Source: Whitmania pigra (lineage: Eukaryota; Annelida; Clitellata; Hirudinida; Haemopidae). Taken from it: 64,000 nucleotides of DNA. Made by a program: the position numbers and the translations under genes. This document shows positions 11,338-22,680 of the stretch, one piece after another. The notes below the pieces were generated by a model, which made no database searches, was not told where the DNA came from, and worked only from the letters and a program-made list of their open reading frames with translations. The stretch covers positions 2,033,001 through 2,097,000 of the forward strand of contig JAJTWR010000332.1 of NCBI GenBank assembly GCA_021613335.1, written 5' to 3'. Position 1 is the stretch's first letter. The number at the start of each line of letters is the position of its first letter.

Positions 11338-11400
11338 TAATACATGAATATTAATCAGCCCGGCGTCGTTATAGACACGGGTTTGTAAATATGCTTCCGG
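11338..11400 (-). repeat. Right arm of the inverted-repeat element (outer part)
   Basis: Its reverse complement matches the left arm at 8938-9010, continuing the part at 9296-9318 across the hAT insertion. The 8-bp hAT target duplication lies within the arm. Confidence 0.65.
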
Positions 11401-11691
11401 GCTATTGTTGACGAAATAGCTATTTTTAGTCTAGTGACAAGTTACAAGTTTTCAAATAATTATAATTTTTTATTATTTATATTTTTAATTTTGTAAATAA
11501 AATAACATTAGGTTGTTTCCTAAAGTTATTTTCTATTTCATTATTAGGCCTCTTGACCTGGATCATCATCTCATGAATTGATGAGACCGATCACTGCTGC
11601 AAAATACTCCAGCCGACATAGGAGTCCTATCTCGCAGTCTTATTGTGGATGCTTTTAACTTGGTGAATGGCACGAGTTTAAGTTGATAAAG

Positions 11692-14600
11692 ATGAATTAC
11701 TCTTTTACAAAGTTTGTGCAGAATGGAAGTGAGTACTATTTTGCTGCCGCTTGGAAACAGAAATTCGGTGATGTCGAACTTAATCTATTCCATGACGGAA
11801 GTTGTTATAACTGTTCGGGTAAGTATTCAGTTACTAATAACGATACTTAAGCTGACTCCTAATTGGTTTAATTATTAGTTAACGTGAAGGATTTTGAAAG
11901 CTTAAGCTCTAATGTCAAGTTAGGATTCAATGAATTTTGGGAGCAGTCATTATCGATGTGGACAAATAGTTCTCTGGAAAGAAAAGATTTAGAAGTGAAA
12001 CACGACGACCCTCTTCACGCAACGTTCATATGGAAAAAGGTCTTACCAAACAATCCTATTAAGGTATTAATATGTTTTTGATTTAAATGTTGTAAGACAA
12101 TGTTTTTAAATTGATAATGTTTCAGCAAAGAATGGGTTCTATAAAACTAAAAAAGAACGTTGGTAAAGGAAATAATTTCTTCAATTGTTTGGTCGACATG
12201 TTTTGTCAACAAAAACAAAACTTAGAGACTTTAAATCTGGAGCAGAAATTATTGTTAAAAAGTCATGATGATTCATTGAAGGTTTGTTTCTTAACAGAAG
12301 TTAAGTTAAACTTATAGGCATTTGTTAAATTAAATCATTACTTTAAAGAAATCGATTATTGCTGTACTAATACCCTCGATTTTTTAATCAGAAATTGCAG
12401 GAATTATCAAATATTAAAGAAGATATTGAAAAAAAATTGTTCAGCAAGGTATGTTAGTTCACTTTGCAAGAAAAAAGAGATTTACTTAAAGCATTTGTTC
12501 TTCAGTTTGTCCAGGTTTTAAAACAAAAAAAGGACAAAATAAAATATCTTAAGGGTGAATGTAAGATTTTTTTAACATATTTATTTTAAAACCGCTATGC
12601 ATTTGATTAAATATTACACTAATTCAGGGGCTCCAAACCAGGGGGGCTTGCATCATTGGAGGTGCTAGATAGAATTTCAGGGGGTGCGAAAATTAACCAA
12701 TAAGGAAAAAGACAATGAAGCTTTCTTAAGTTACAGTTGGATTTGCAGCTGGAGTATTGAAAATTCCAGAAGAATGGATCGTGAATCCATATTCTTACAA
12801 TTTGGATAATATGTCCAATGATGAATAGCTGATGGAAGATCTTATTGAACTGCAGACAAGTTGTGCTCATGAAATGCAATTTAAAAATGAGACTTTGGAG
12901 GAGTATTAGTGTTCAGCAATGAATATGTTTCCAAGACTTTGTGAAAAAGCTAGGTGTCCTCATCTCATTTGCAAAAAACATAATTATGCAAGTCTGGATT
13001 CATTTCTCTTTTGTCAATAAAGACAAAGTCTAGAAATCACCTGAATCCAAAGGCACACATTCAGGTCATTATCAGCAACAAAGTACCACATTTTGACAGT
13101 CATATCTGAGAAACAGCAGCAAAAAAGTCATTAAATTTAAATTCTACAATTTAGTGTTAGTTTTTATTTTTTTGTTTGTAATTTACATTTACACAAATTT
13201 AGTGGGGGGGTTGGTGGGATAGGACGCAACAGCCCCGCTAACTTTAAATGGAAAATAAGATTATCTCATGCTTTATGAGGTTTTGGCAAATTTTGGCTAG
13301 AAGCAAAAAGGTCGTCTCCTCAAGTTGTGCGAGGGTTTGCCAAAATGGATGCCGAAATGAATTCTTTGACTTACACTGAATGAAAAACTTAATTTTTGTG
13401 TATTGTTTGTATTTGACTTTGTTATAAAAGTCTTTTTTCTTCTTTTTTCTTGCTTTTTTATGTCATTCAAAATTTAGCTTAAATAAATATGTTGACAATT
13501 TCATTATAAATTGTGTTTTTTTCTTATGAGATATTACTTATATTACTTTGATATGGGTCCGAGAACATACTAAACGTTTTCTAGGGGTGTGGGGCATAGA
13601 AAAGGTTGGGAACCCCTGGTAATTGAATCAATGATATGTCATATAATTGCTAGAGTACTTGTTTATAATATATTGATCTTTTTTTAATGTAGTAGAGAAA
13701 AGAGAATTTCATCCTAAAGACAATAACTGTTAGTAAATTAACAATTAGGTAACATGAAATGAAATATCTTGCAATCTTTTATATATGTGGAAGCAATATG
13801 GTTTATAAGAATTACAATTTTTTCATATAATTGTTTGGAAGATTCCCACAGGGAAATACTTATATGCCTAAATTGTGGCCTAAACAAATTAAATCCATGA
13901 GGAATCAAATTATTAAAATAATTGTTATTTGCAATGGTTATTTGATAACTTTATATTTATATTACATTTTAGTGAATATTTACATAAATTATGCTTCATA
14001 TACTTTTTCTTAGCCTCTAGAAAACGGAAACAAATTATGAATTTGACAGGAAAAAAGAGAAGAGTTTCATCGGAATCTGGTAATGATTACTGCAGCAGCA
14101 TAAGGTTGATCAATTAACCAGTTTATTTAGAATGTTTACATTTATTACTCCTTGTTTCATTGTTGTAAGTTTATTTTGCTTTACCAACTTTTTACATATA
14201 CACTTACTTTGTTAAATGTCATGATAACATGAAGTCTTAAATACGCATTTTACTTTAAGTAACAAAACCAGTGAAGACGAAGTGAGTTGTGGTGTTTGTA
14301 CTGTGATTATTTCTTAAATTGTTGATAGATAGTACTCTTTCTAATTAGTGGATTGCAGTTAAAATTGTGCAACCTTGTCCAACCTTTGTCGTCATGGTTA
14401 CCTGTTAATAATTATCTGTTGGGGTGGCCATAATTAAAGCAAAAAAAGCAACTGATTTGTTAATTTTTCTGTTGTCAGCATAACGGTTGTTTAATGCAGC
14501 AAGTCAGTTGCATGCTTATTGATAAAGCATAAAATATTCTGCAGAGATGGGCAGTAACTTGTAAGTTGCAGTAATTTGAGAAATGAAATTACTTAATTCA

Positions 14601-16312
14601 AATTTTTAACGAAATTAAAGGGGTGTAATTGGGTAGTTTGTAATTTAGAATCGTTGATTTTTTATTGTTTAATGACTAAATTAGCTTAATGTAGCTCATT
14701 ACTTGAGGGGAATCAAACTCTGAATTTTCAGATTGTTTTTAGAGCTTTTTAATTTTTTAAAATTTGTTTTCTGTCACCTTCATATCTTCAGAATAATTAT
14801 TTTGAAATTGATATTCTGTGCATGATTATTGATTTCATATTTATTTTAAGAGTTACTTATATATGTAAAGTGTAACATTAATTTATAATAATGAGTATAT
14901 ATATTATATATATATATATTTTACATATACACTTACAACTTATACATATCTTATACAAATTGCCAAATTTCACAAGGTCTGATAGGCTTGACCTAAAATA
15001 AATCTGGAGGTTGTGCGTTGGACAGCACTAGTTTTATTTTCTATATTTTTATCATTAGATAGATTTGTATTGCATTGTTGTTTTACAAGAAGTCAGAGAC
15101 TGATGACAAGAAATCAAATGCTGGATCAGTGTCAACAGCAGATGATGCAGACATTCCCAGCAATCTGAGTCTGGAAGAAATCGTAACATTAGATGTCCAA
15201 GCAAACAAAAGTGATGCTTGCAGTGATATGGAAAGTGATGCTAGTGATCAGCTCATAATCAAACATGAAAGCTGGTAATTCTATAAATCTTTAGTGTTAT
15301 TAATAATATCTTCAGCGTTTCTTATTTACTTCTGTTAGTTATTTGTTATGTTATTATAAATTAATGTTACACTTTAATAAATTATAATAATTAATGTTAT
15401 ATATATTAACTTATTATTATTGATGCAGTAAACATGAATGATGCATCCTTAATTATAATGTGATGGAATTATGGAATTGTAGTGAGAGCTTAATTGTAAA
15501 ATTTCAATTTCAACTGTCAAATTATATGATAGTTTAGCCTCGAGTATCAGAAATGAAGGTGTAGATCTCGAAGAAACGCAGGAATTTCTAGAAGAAAAGT
15601 TTGTTGAAATGTGTTTATTTTATTTTATTTATTTTATTTATTCATCACGTTGATACGAGGGTAATATTTGGCAAATCTTATGATTCTTGAACATATAAAC
15701 ATGTTTTCTGGACATTGTAGTTGCCTTTCACACCACATCATTTTTTACGTGGTTTAAAGGCATTGGCTTACATTGGCTTAGAATTTCATAAAGATGTTTG
15801 GAGTTTTGTTTTTTTTTAAGTGTGGCAGGATCCCAGAAAATGGAAGGCGAACTTGTGGATAATTTGGAAGACTCACAAGCTGGGTGAATTATTTAATGTT
15901 TTAAGTTTTTTTTAAATTGTTATTTAGAAATTTTTGATTATGTTAACAGTGGAAGCCTGTTTATTCTCAGTATCTATACATTGTCTGTAGGTCTGTCTAC
16001 TTAATCTATCTTTTTATGTATCTAGTTATCTGATCTGTTATAATTGGACAAATAGTGGCAGTGTATGTATGGCTTCCACAAAAATTCACATTGCTTATGT
16101 CCATAAGGAATGTGACTTTCACTCATTTGAACTTTTTACGTTTAACAAGGACTCAACCAATTTTTGATAAGCTTGATGCTTTGCCTTCAAATGACGATGT
16201 GGGATCAACACAAGAGATACTAAATAGCCGGTTTGCACTATTCTTTATTATTATGATTGTAGCACAAGCAAGCTCCACACAAACAAAATTAACCAAGCCT
16301 AAAAAGTTTTAA
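11692..16312 (+). CDS. XRCC4: XRCC4-like DNA repair protein
   Basis: XRCC4 is the scaffold that binds DNA ligase IV in non-homologous end joining in the nucleus. Supported exons are 11692-11818, 11879-12063, 12126-12281, 12392-12448, 12506-12560 and 14014-14079. All are in phase with GT-AG introns. They encode a head domain of about 150 residues, then a coiled-coil stalk. Exon 5 ('FVQVLKQKKDKIKYLKG') lines up with the ligase-IV-binding stalk of XRCC4. A basic stretch 'SRKRKQ...KKRR' resembles the nuclear localisation region that follows the stalk. Later candidate exons are 14260-14270 (or to 14281), 15090-15274 (acidic, Ser-rich), about 15545-15598, about 15831-15883 and 16150-16190 or to the stop at 16312 ('QPIFDKLDAL', like the acidic XRCC4 C-terminus). 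Their phases do not all connect, so the 3' model is provisional. The head is divergent; identity rests on the order head, stalk, NLS. The large intron at 12561-14013 holds a hAT relic. Confidence 0.7.
12625..13618 (+). mobile_element. hAT (ZBED5/SCAND3-like) relic in XRCC4 intron
   Basis: Left end 'caggggctccaaacc' and right end, read in reverse complement, 'caggggttcccaacc' form typical hAT inverted repeats. Inside, 12780-13110 encodes a broken C-terminal transposase segment: 'MEDLIELQTSC', then 'YLCKSGF'-like and 'SIKTKSRNHLNP' blocks, with stops and a frame change. No clean 8-bp duplication: 'taatt' is shared at both flanks but offset. Confidence 0.75.
14894..14930. repeat. (TA)n microsatellite
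   Basis: Short run of alternating TA inside an XRCC4 intron. Confidence 0.8.
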
Positions 16313-17490
16313 CTAAATCTAATTTAGTAACACCATGTTACTTGTCCAATATTAATTGAGAATAAAACATTGAGTGAAATGAGCATCACTGACTTTTGCA
16401 CTTCATTTCATTTGCATAATTAGCATTCTGTTCTTTCAATTGCACTAATTAGACATTCCTCCTAATAATCTGATCTGCATTGTAATTTACAATTAGTTGA
16501 TCGTTGATAGTTATTTGCTAAAAGTGATAGAGGTGACTTTGAAATAGCAAAAAAGTTTCAAAAAATTTGATACAAATAAATATATTATTAGGTAATGAAA
16601 ACTTAAAGTTGGTAGAAAAATTATGCAACTTAGTGTAACTTGATAAAACTTGTGCATTCAAATGAATTAAATAACTTCCATTTTCAAGGGATCTTGGATT
16701 TGAGAAAGCAAACAAAGCAAGGCCTGTCTGTGATGCATTGCAATACCTTGATGACTTGATTTAGTTGTTTTATTGACTTTCTTAACCATATTTTTGCATT
16801 TTTTAAAGCTTTATATTCTAATAAGATTTCTTTTATCTTTTTGATGTGAGAGTGAGCTCCATTCCTGCACAGGACTGCAAGTCATTTTAAGGTATTTTGT
16901 TTGTGGCCTCTTCAACTGACCTTGGGAAGGAGTACTGTAGAAATGGGTAGCCCCTAATTAACAATGGGAGCTTGAAATATTTCATACGTTTTATTTCAAA
17001 ATATTTCAAGAGACCCAACAGAAAAGAAAAAAAAGCTTTATATAAAAACACTTTCAAATAATTTTATGATTTTTGAAAGGTTTTAATCTTCATTTTGCAA
17101 GTATGGTCTGCACACTTTCTGACCATATCGTGTTGAAAGTAGCCCGCTTTACTTTATCATTACGCATTTTCTAAGAAAGGTGGAGCCAAAAATAAACGCC
17201 TTCACGTAAACTTCAACTAAAGATATGTAGAGTTGAAACCATAATTTAAACAAAACTGAATGCACAGTACAGATCTGTCGGGTTTGCGCAGATCTTATAA
17301 TGTACCAAAAATTATGAAAATCCTAAACGGATTTAAAAGGTACTCGCATTTTACTGACACCTAATTGATACACTTTATTGAGGAATCAAAAGTAGTGAGT
17401 GATTCGCTTTCTTTGCTCTGTCTGGCATCCATTAAGGCGTCTCATTGCGTTCGCCTGTCTCTTGATCTCAGTTTTCATAACAGTGCCAAT
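16313..17490. other. Intergenic, no gene seen
   Basis: AT-rich sequence downstream of XRCC4 without a supported ORF. An open frame from 17365 runs across the end of the hAT at 17491, so it is unlikely to be real. Confidence 0.4.
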
Positions 17491-18059
17491 CAATGTTCCC
17501 TAAAAGCTGCGCGGCCGCGCATTTTACAAATTTTACAAATTTCCAACTGCCACGCAGTGATTCTTAATAATAAAAATAATAATGCAGTTCATTTACATGG
17601 CAACGGAGACAACAAAGTTATAACGTTTGAGGCATGAGACTAGTCTTAATAACTTCTGTTTCAAATTCCCGCTTTACTGTAATGGGCACAGCTTGTTTAA
17701 ACTCGTCATAATGGGTGGAAGATTTATGAATCGCTGATGTAGCCGCTGCGATCACCTTGTGACCGATTTATTATCCTTATTCGGTTATTATAATATAATG
17801 TTGTACATAACACGGTAACTAGGGCGAATTGTCTTGTCACGAGTACGAATATAAAAAGCCTCGTTTTGGCGCCCCTGCGCCTTGGGGTCCGGAGACATAT
17901 GTACCCCCCTATGCCACTAGAACTTGGAAATGCTAATGCGAATCCGATCTTACCATACTTCGTAGAATAATCCCGACAAAGTGTGCTAGGAATGGCCCTT
18001 AAAGAAAGAAAAACGTAATAAACTTTTTTGTGTCTATATCTTGACTATGAAACATCATC

Positions 18060-19950
18060 GAAAATGAAAATATCTAAATTTGCAGACGACACAAAAGTAA
18101 GCAGGAAAGTCAATAAGAAAGAGGACGTGGATTAATTCCAGACTGACCTAAATAAATTATACAAGTGGTCACAGGAATGGCAAATGCTATTTTAATGTGA
18201 GCAAGTGCTCAGTCATGCATATGGAAATTGAATAGCATGGTGGAATATGAGTTTGGGGTACGCGTGCTAAGCCAGTCAGAGTAGGAAAGGGATCTGAGAG
18301 TGACTATGCGTAAGAAAAATCCACAATACAATGTGCATAAGCTGCCAACAAAGCAAACAAGGTATTACGTATGATTCAGAGGACAACGGGAAGTAGAGAG
18401 AATAGAATTTGAGGCATTTGTAGCTCAAAAGCATTAGTGAGACCCCATCTGGAGTATTGCATGCAAGTATAGAATCCTCACTTGAAGAAGGATATTGAAA
18501 TCTTGTGTCTAGGAAATCAGAGTTATGAAGACATTAAGAATATTTTAACAGGAAGAGGTAATTTACAACCTGAACATTTCTTTGAGTCCACTAAAAGCAG
18601 TTCCACAGGAGGGCATGTCACAGAGGAAGGTACACACGGCTACTCTCAAAAATTACTTCAAAATTACAAGAGCAGTTGACCTTTGGAATAAGTAAGCATG
18701 GAACTTTTTTCAGTTCCCTTCCGTACGTATTCGAAAGATCGGTTTGCGAAAGTTCGAAACAAATTTATTTCCGAACTCGAATAAAACCGATTGGTCGGAA
18801 ATTCGGTTGTAATCGGTTTTCTGAAAAAAATTATAATAATATTATATAATGATATATATTAATATTTTTTTAATACAAAATGATTCTATTTTACGTTCAT
18901 GTTCCGTAGAAACAGAATAAAGTTTTTTGGTTTCAAATAAGTTTGCTTCACTTTTGTTTATTTCCCTTTTGCTTCTAGCAACATGCATGCCTAGTGGTGT
19001 CTATCTCCTTTAAACTTACTTTACTAAAGCAGAGAGTAAAGATGAAGCCATTTGTAATAAATGAAAGCACATTTTATGTAAGAAGTCTTCAACATCTTGA
19101 ATTATCTGAAGATGAAGCAACAAACATAGTTTCCGAGCTTAAAAGAGAAATAGATCTCTATCTCATCTTACATAAGCCGGTTGAACGCTCTGAGGTAATT
19201 TATGAACTTTTGACTTATTGGAAGCAACAAAAGAATGCCATGCCATTCTTTGCCAGACTTGCTAGAGGATTTTTTCTGCCACCCTTTCCTCTACATCTAG
19301 CGAAGAATGTTCTCGTCTTCAGGCAGCATTGTCTTTATTTCAAGAATGAACCTCACTCCAGAAACTATTTCTATTCTTGGTTAAGTACAGCAGAAGTGGT
19401 CCGAAGTAAAAGTTCACAACTGGAACTATGTTTCTGAAGATGACATGGAGGAAGGTGAAGAGACTGATGTGACTAATATTGTAGATTTTAGCACATCTTC
19501 TGACTCTCAAATGAAGAATACATCATCTGTGTGTGTTCAAATGATTACTTCAGTTTATTTAGTCAGACAATACCACTCACGCACCTAACACCTGGAGAGG
19601 GGAAGAGTTCGATGCATTATTTTGCAGGGGTGTTATTTCCGAATATCCACGTTCTTTCGGGTTCGGTTTCCGAAAGTTAGGAACAAATTATTTTCCGAAC
19701 CCGATTAAAACCGCACGTTTGCAATTGCACGAACGTTTCTGAAGAAAATTGTTTCCGATTACGTACGTACTCGAATAAAACCGAACGTCGAAGAAGTCCC
19801 ATGCTGAGGAATAAGCTTGATGAGAAGCCAATGTATTTAGATTCAGTGAAACTATTTAAAGTACGACTATCGAAATTTGGATATCGATTGAAAAAGAAGG
19901 ATTGGTTTATCAAACAGTCTTCTTAATCTAATATAAATAAAATGTTATGT
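18060..19950 (+). pseudogene. Non-LTR retrotransposon reverse transcriptase relic, split
   Basis: Translated pieces give the C-terminal half of a CR1/L2-type reverse transcriptase: 'KFADDTKVSRKVN' (18077-18115, FADD being the catalytic YxDD-type motif), 'DLNKLYKWSQEWQML', 'HLEYCMQ'-like remnants, and 'LKKDIEILCLGNQSYEDI'. After an interruption at 18693-19807 the frame resumes as 'LDEKPMYLDSVKLFKVRLSK', the usual end of this RT class. Multiple stops and frameshifts show it is dead. Removing the inner hAT and one copy of its 8-bp duplication joins 'DLWNK' to 'LDEKP' in frame. Confidence 0.8.
18693..19807 (+). mobile_element. Inner hAT inserted in the LINE relic, perfect 8-bp TSD
   Basis: Duplicated target 'ggaataag' lies at 18685-18692 and 19808-19815. 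Terminal inverted repeats are 'taagcatggaactt' on the left and, in reverse complement, 'tcagcatgggactt' on the right. Subterminal regions hold repeated 'ttccgaac.cgaataaaacc'-type motifs. An open frame at about 19036-19270 encodes the hAT dimerisation domain: 'EIDLYLILHKPVERSE', 'LLTYWKQQ', 'PFFARLARGF'. After a frame change near 19280 the 'STSSEE' and 'TSLTPETISILVK' blocks continue it. Confidence 0.88.
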
Positions 19951-20187
19951 TAAACCGTAAGATGAGACACTTTCCTTGACTAACATTATAGTAAACACTA
20001 CAAGTATTTTAATATTACGGATTATTTAAAGTGATACTGATGCATAGCAATTGTAAATAGCACTGATTTCATTGTTGTCTTGGCGTATATGTGACAAAAA
20101 TGTAGTTGCTCATGCATGAAAATGTGCCGCTCAGACACCATAATTTCCTCGCACACTGAAAAAAATTAGAGGGAACATTGGTGCAAA

Positions 20188-22119
20188 TTATAGATTTAGT
20201 TGCCGTTTGTTCTATAAATAGTAACTCCAGCATGGTAATTCTTGGTACTAAAAAAGAATTTAGTTGCTTTTAAAGAGGGACATGTGGAGTAATGACAAAT
20301 TACAAAGTGAAGAGATATAGTCAGAATGTTGGAAATGGTCAGGCATCTCCCGAAATTGCCTTTTCTGTAAACAAGAGCATGGTTTGCGAAAATCAAGGTG
20401 AGACAAGCAGGGACGTCATTTCAGCTTTTCCAAATCATCGCTTGAACACGAGATGACCTTCTTGCGTCTAGTTTAAAATCAGGCCCCCTTCCCATCTTCA
20501 AAGTAAGATAGATGATACTGTATATTAGCAACACTTAAATTTTCTTTATCAATTTTAATAACAGCTATAAAAATAATAGGCAATCGAACTGAATGGTAGG
20601 GTTCTAAAGCCGTGCATTTGAGTCAATATTGAAACAATAAGCTTACAACAATATGCGTAAAAGCTTTAAAAAGTAGGAATTTTAAACAATTAAATACAAT
20701 TTAATTAAATGTATATGCATATTTGCTGTTTAATTTGCAATTCTTGAGCGGATAAGCTTGAAGTCGATTGAGCACACTAAAATAAATCACTGTCTTAAAG
20801 AGACTTTTAGGAACATGCCATTCTCTGTTTTCAGTGCTAGGGTGGGTTTGGCAATTGTTGGACGATCATTGTCCAAGGCCAGCGAAAACCTGGTAAATAG
20901 AACCATTTTTATAATAATTATAAAGTAATATTTTAAAAATTACTTCGCAAGATAAGATTGTCTTGAAAACATAGTAACCAATTTCTATCGTAAAATTGAA
21001 ATTATGTTGACCCACTTTCTTAAAGTTCTTGCTACTATTACTTTTATTTCATTCATTGCAAAGACTTGGCCGATACAATTTCTGAAATACATTTTTAAAT
21101 TAATTGACTTAGAGAAACAAATACCCTTCAATACTGAACTAACCAGATCATTTAATGGTTAAAATCAAATTACTTGTAAATTGTTGAGCTGTCTGCGTAA
21201 CATTAATTATGTAGTAACACCCCTTTAAGTTATTTTTCATTTTTTTTGCCTCAAAGTAGGATCAGCACTCTTGGAGCAGAAAGTTAAGAACATTAGGCAG
21301 AATTCAAGAATTTTTGCCAAGAAACGAAAATATTAATATAAAACTATTGTGAAATGCAAAATTCCCGTTTTTTTATATCTTCATCGGGTGGACTTTAAGC
21401 GATTATACTACAATTTTTTTGCATTATTTAAATAAACAAAAATATAAAAAAAACGGCGCGTTCAATTAGATTAGGACTATAATCATTGCATATTCTAAAA
21501 TATTGTTGTCGAAATATATAATCTAGCTTTGCATGCAGTGGCACACCAAAGGGGCTGGGGGGACGCAGTGGCGTGCCAACTGCTATTGCCCCCCTCTTAA
21601 CCGTTAATAATCCGTTAATCTTGTAGGTAATATTTTACAGTTTTTTAAAGTAATTTTCATTGAAATATCTTTATCGATTGCATTTCGATCAATTTTATGC
21701 CCTTTTTGCTGTTTGTGAACGTCCGAAATTCATTTTATCACTCATTCTAAAATTGCCGATAGACTGTACGTAAAGTAAATATAATAATAATAACAACAAA
21801 AATACTTGGGTGGGTTTCGAACTCGTTCAAATAATAAAAGCCATGAAATGATAAAATAGATGTTTCTTAGAGACAATATCTTGCCAGCAGGTCAAAAGAA
21901 TTCGAATTGAAAAACAATTTTCCAAAATATTAATCAAACACTTGAGAAAACAAGACTCAAACATGTTTTTGGTGCTTGAGGCACGTTTTCACTTTTGCAA
22001 ATGTGCGACATAAGAAGTGAATAGGACTTGAAGAGAAGAGGAAAACTGACCACTAAAATTAGTTAGATAATCTTGCTATGTTTATATTATTTTATAAGGC
22101 ACAACCAATCCTGACGAAC
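20188..22119. other. Intergenic / expected 3' region of CYP4 gene 1
   Basis: No exon could be recognised. I looked on the minus strand for the last two CYP4 exons (heme cysteine and C-terminus) and did not find them. At 21536 and 21564 two 'cagtggc' starts resemble hAT termini, without a partner end. Confidence 0.4.
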
Positions 22120-22313
22120 CTTGGTCCAGAAGAGAAAGGAACATAAGCATAAGGATCTATTTTGCCTATGTTGTCTGATGAAAATCTGCTGGGATCATAT
22201 TTCTGTAATTTAAATATATAAAATACTTATAAAAGTGAAAACTCTTTAAAAACTTCTTTATATGCGGCCCCGTGTCAAAAACTAGACTTTAAAATGTTTT
22301 ATGAAATTACATA

Positions 22314-22680
22314 CAGTCGAACCCGGTTATGTTCTAGGTTATAGGTTATGCTGGCCTAGGGGCTTGCCAATAAACGCGTCGAGATAACCAATGATCATAA
22401 TAACCGTAAATCAATGTGGCGTCTATATATTAACTTGTGCTTGCTCTTCATTTTTCTCTTAACACCAGACATTTTTAGAACGAAACAATAAACAGAATAG
22501 CTACAGCATGTTGTCACTCGGACAATATCAAGAAGAATGAGTGAAATGGGTTCGGCGACATAAAGGAATCGACATAATTGACGAGAAAATGCTAAGACAA
22601 AGGAAATTTAGCGGTTCCACTTAAAAAACGCCGACTTGGATTGGCGCGTTAGCCTAGGTCGAAATAAACGGGTTCCACTG
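22314..22680. mobile_element. Non-autonomous pogo/Tigger-type element (367 bp)
   Basis: Ends 'cagtcgaacccggttatg' and, in reverse complement, 'cagtggaacccgtttatttc' are inverted repeats, flanked by TA on both sides (22312-22313, 22681-22682). About 22440-22680 aligns with 26797-27005. It sits in the intron between exons 9 and 10 of CYP4 gene 1. Confidence 0.85.

Larger units (their letters stand above)
17491..20179 (+). mobile_element. Outer hAT (Tip100-like ends) carrying nested insertions
   Basis: Left end 'caatgttccctaaaagctgc' and right end (reverse complement) 'caatgttccctctaattttt' share an 11-bp terminal inverted repeat. Flanks are 'gtgccaat' (17483-17490) and 'gtgcaaat' (20180-20187), an 8-bp duplication with one mismatch. 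I see no transposase of its own. Its length comes largely from a LINE relic that in turn contains another hAT. Confidence 0.75.

Noticed and set aside
12617..13626. 8-bp target duplication for the hAT in the XRCC4 intron
   Set aside because: Only 'taatt' is shared and it is offset by position; not a supportable duplication.
14546..14570. MITE-like start 'gagatgggcagtaact' in an XRCC4 intron
   Set aside because: The partner terminal repeat was not found downstream.
21536..21600. hAT ends at 'cagtggcacacc' and 'cagtggcgtgcc'
   Set aside because: No matching opposite end or target duplication was found nearby.
20188..22100. Last exons of CYP4 gene 1, including a read-through 'GPRFVRIGCAL' after exon 10
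   Set aside because: The read-through only superficially resembles a heme loop, crosses a good donor site and stops at once. No other candidate exon was found.
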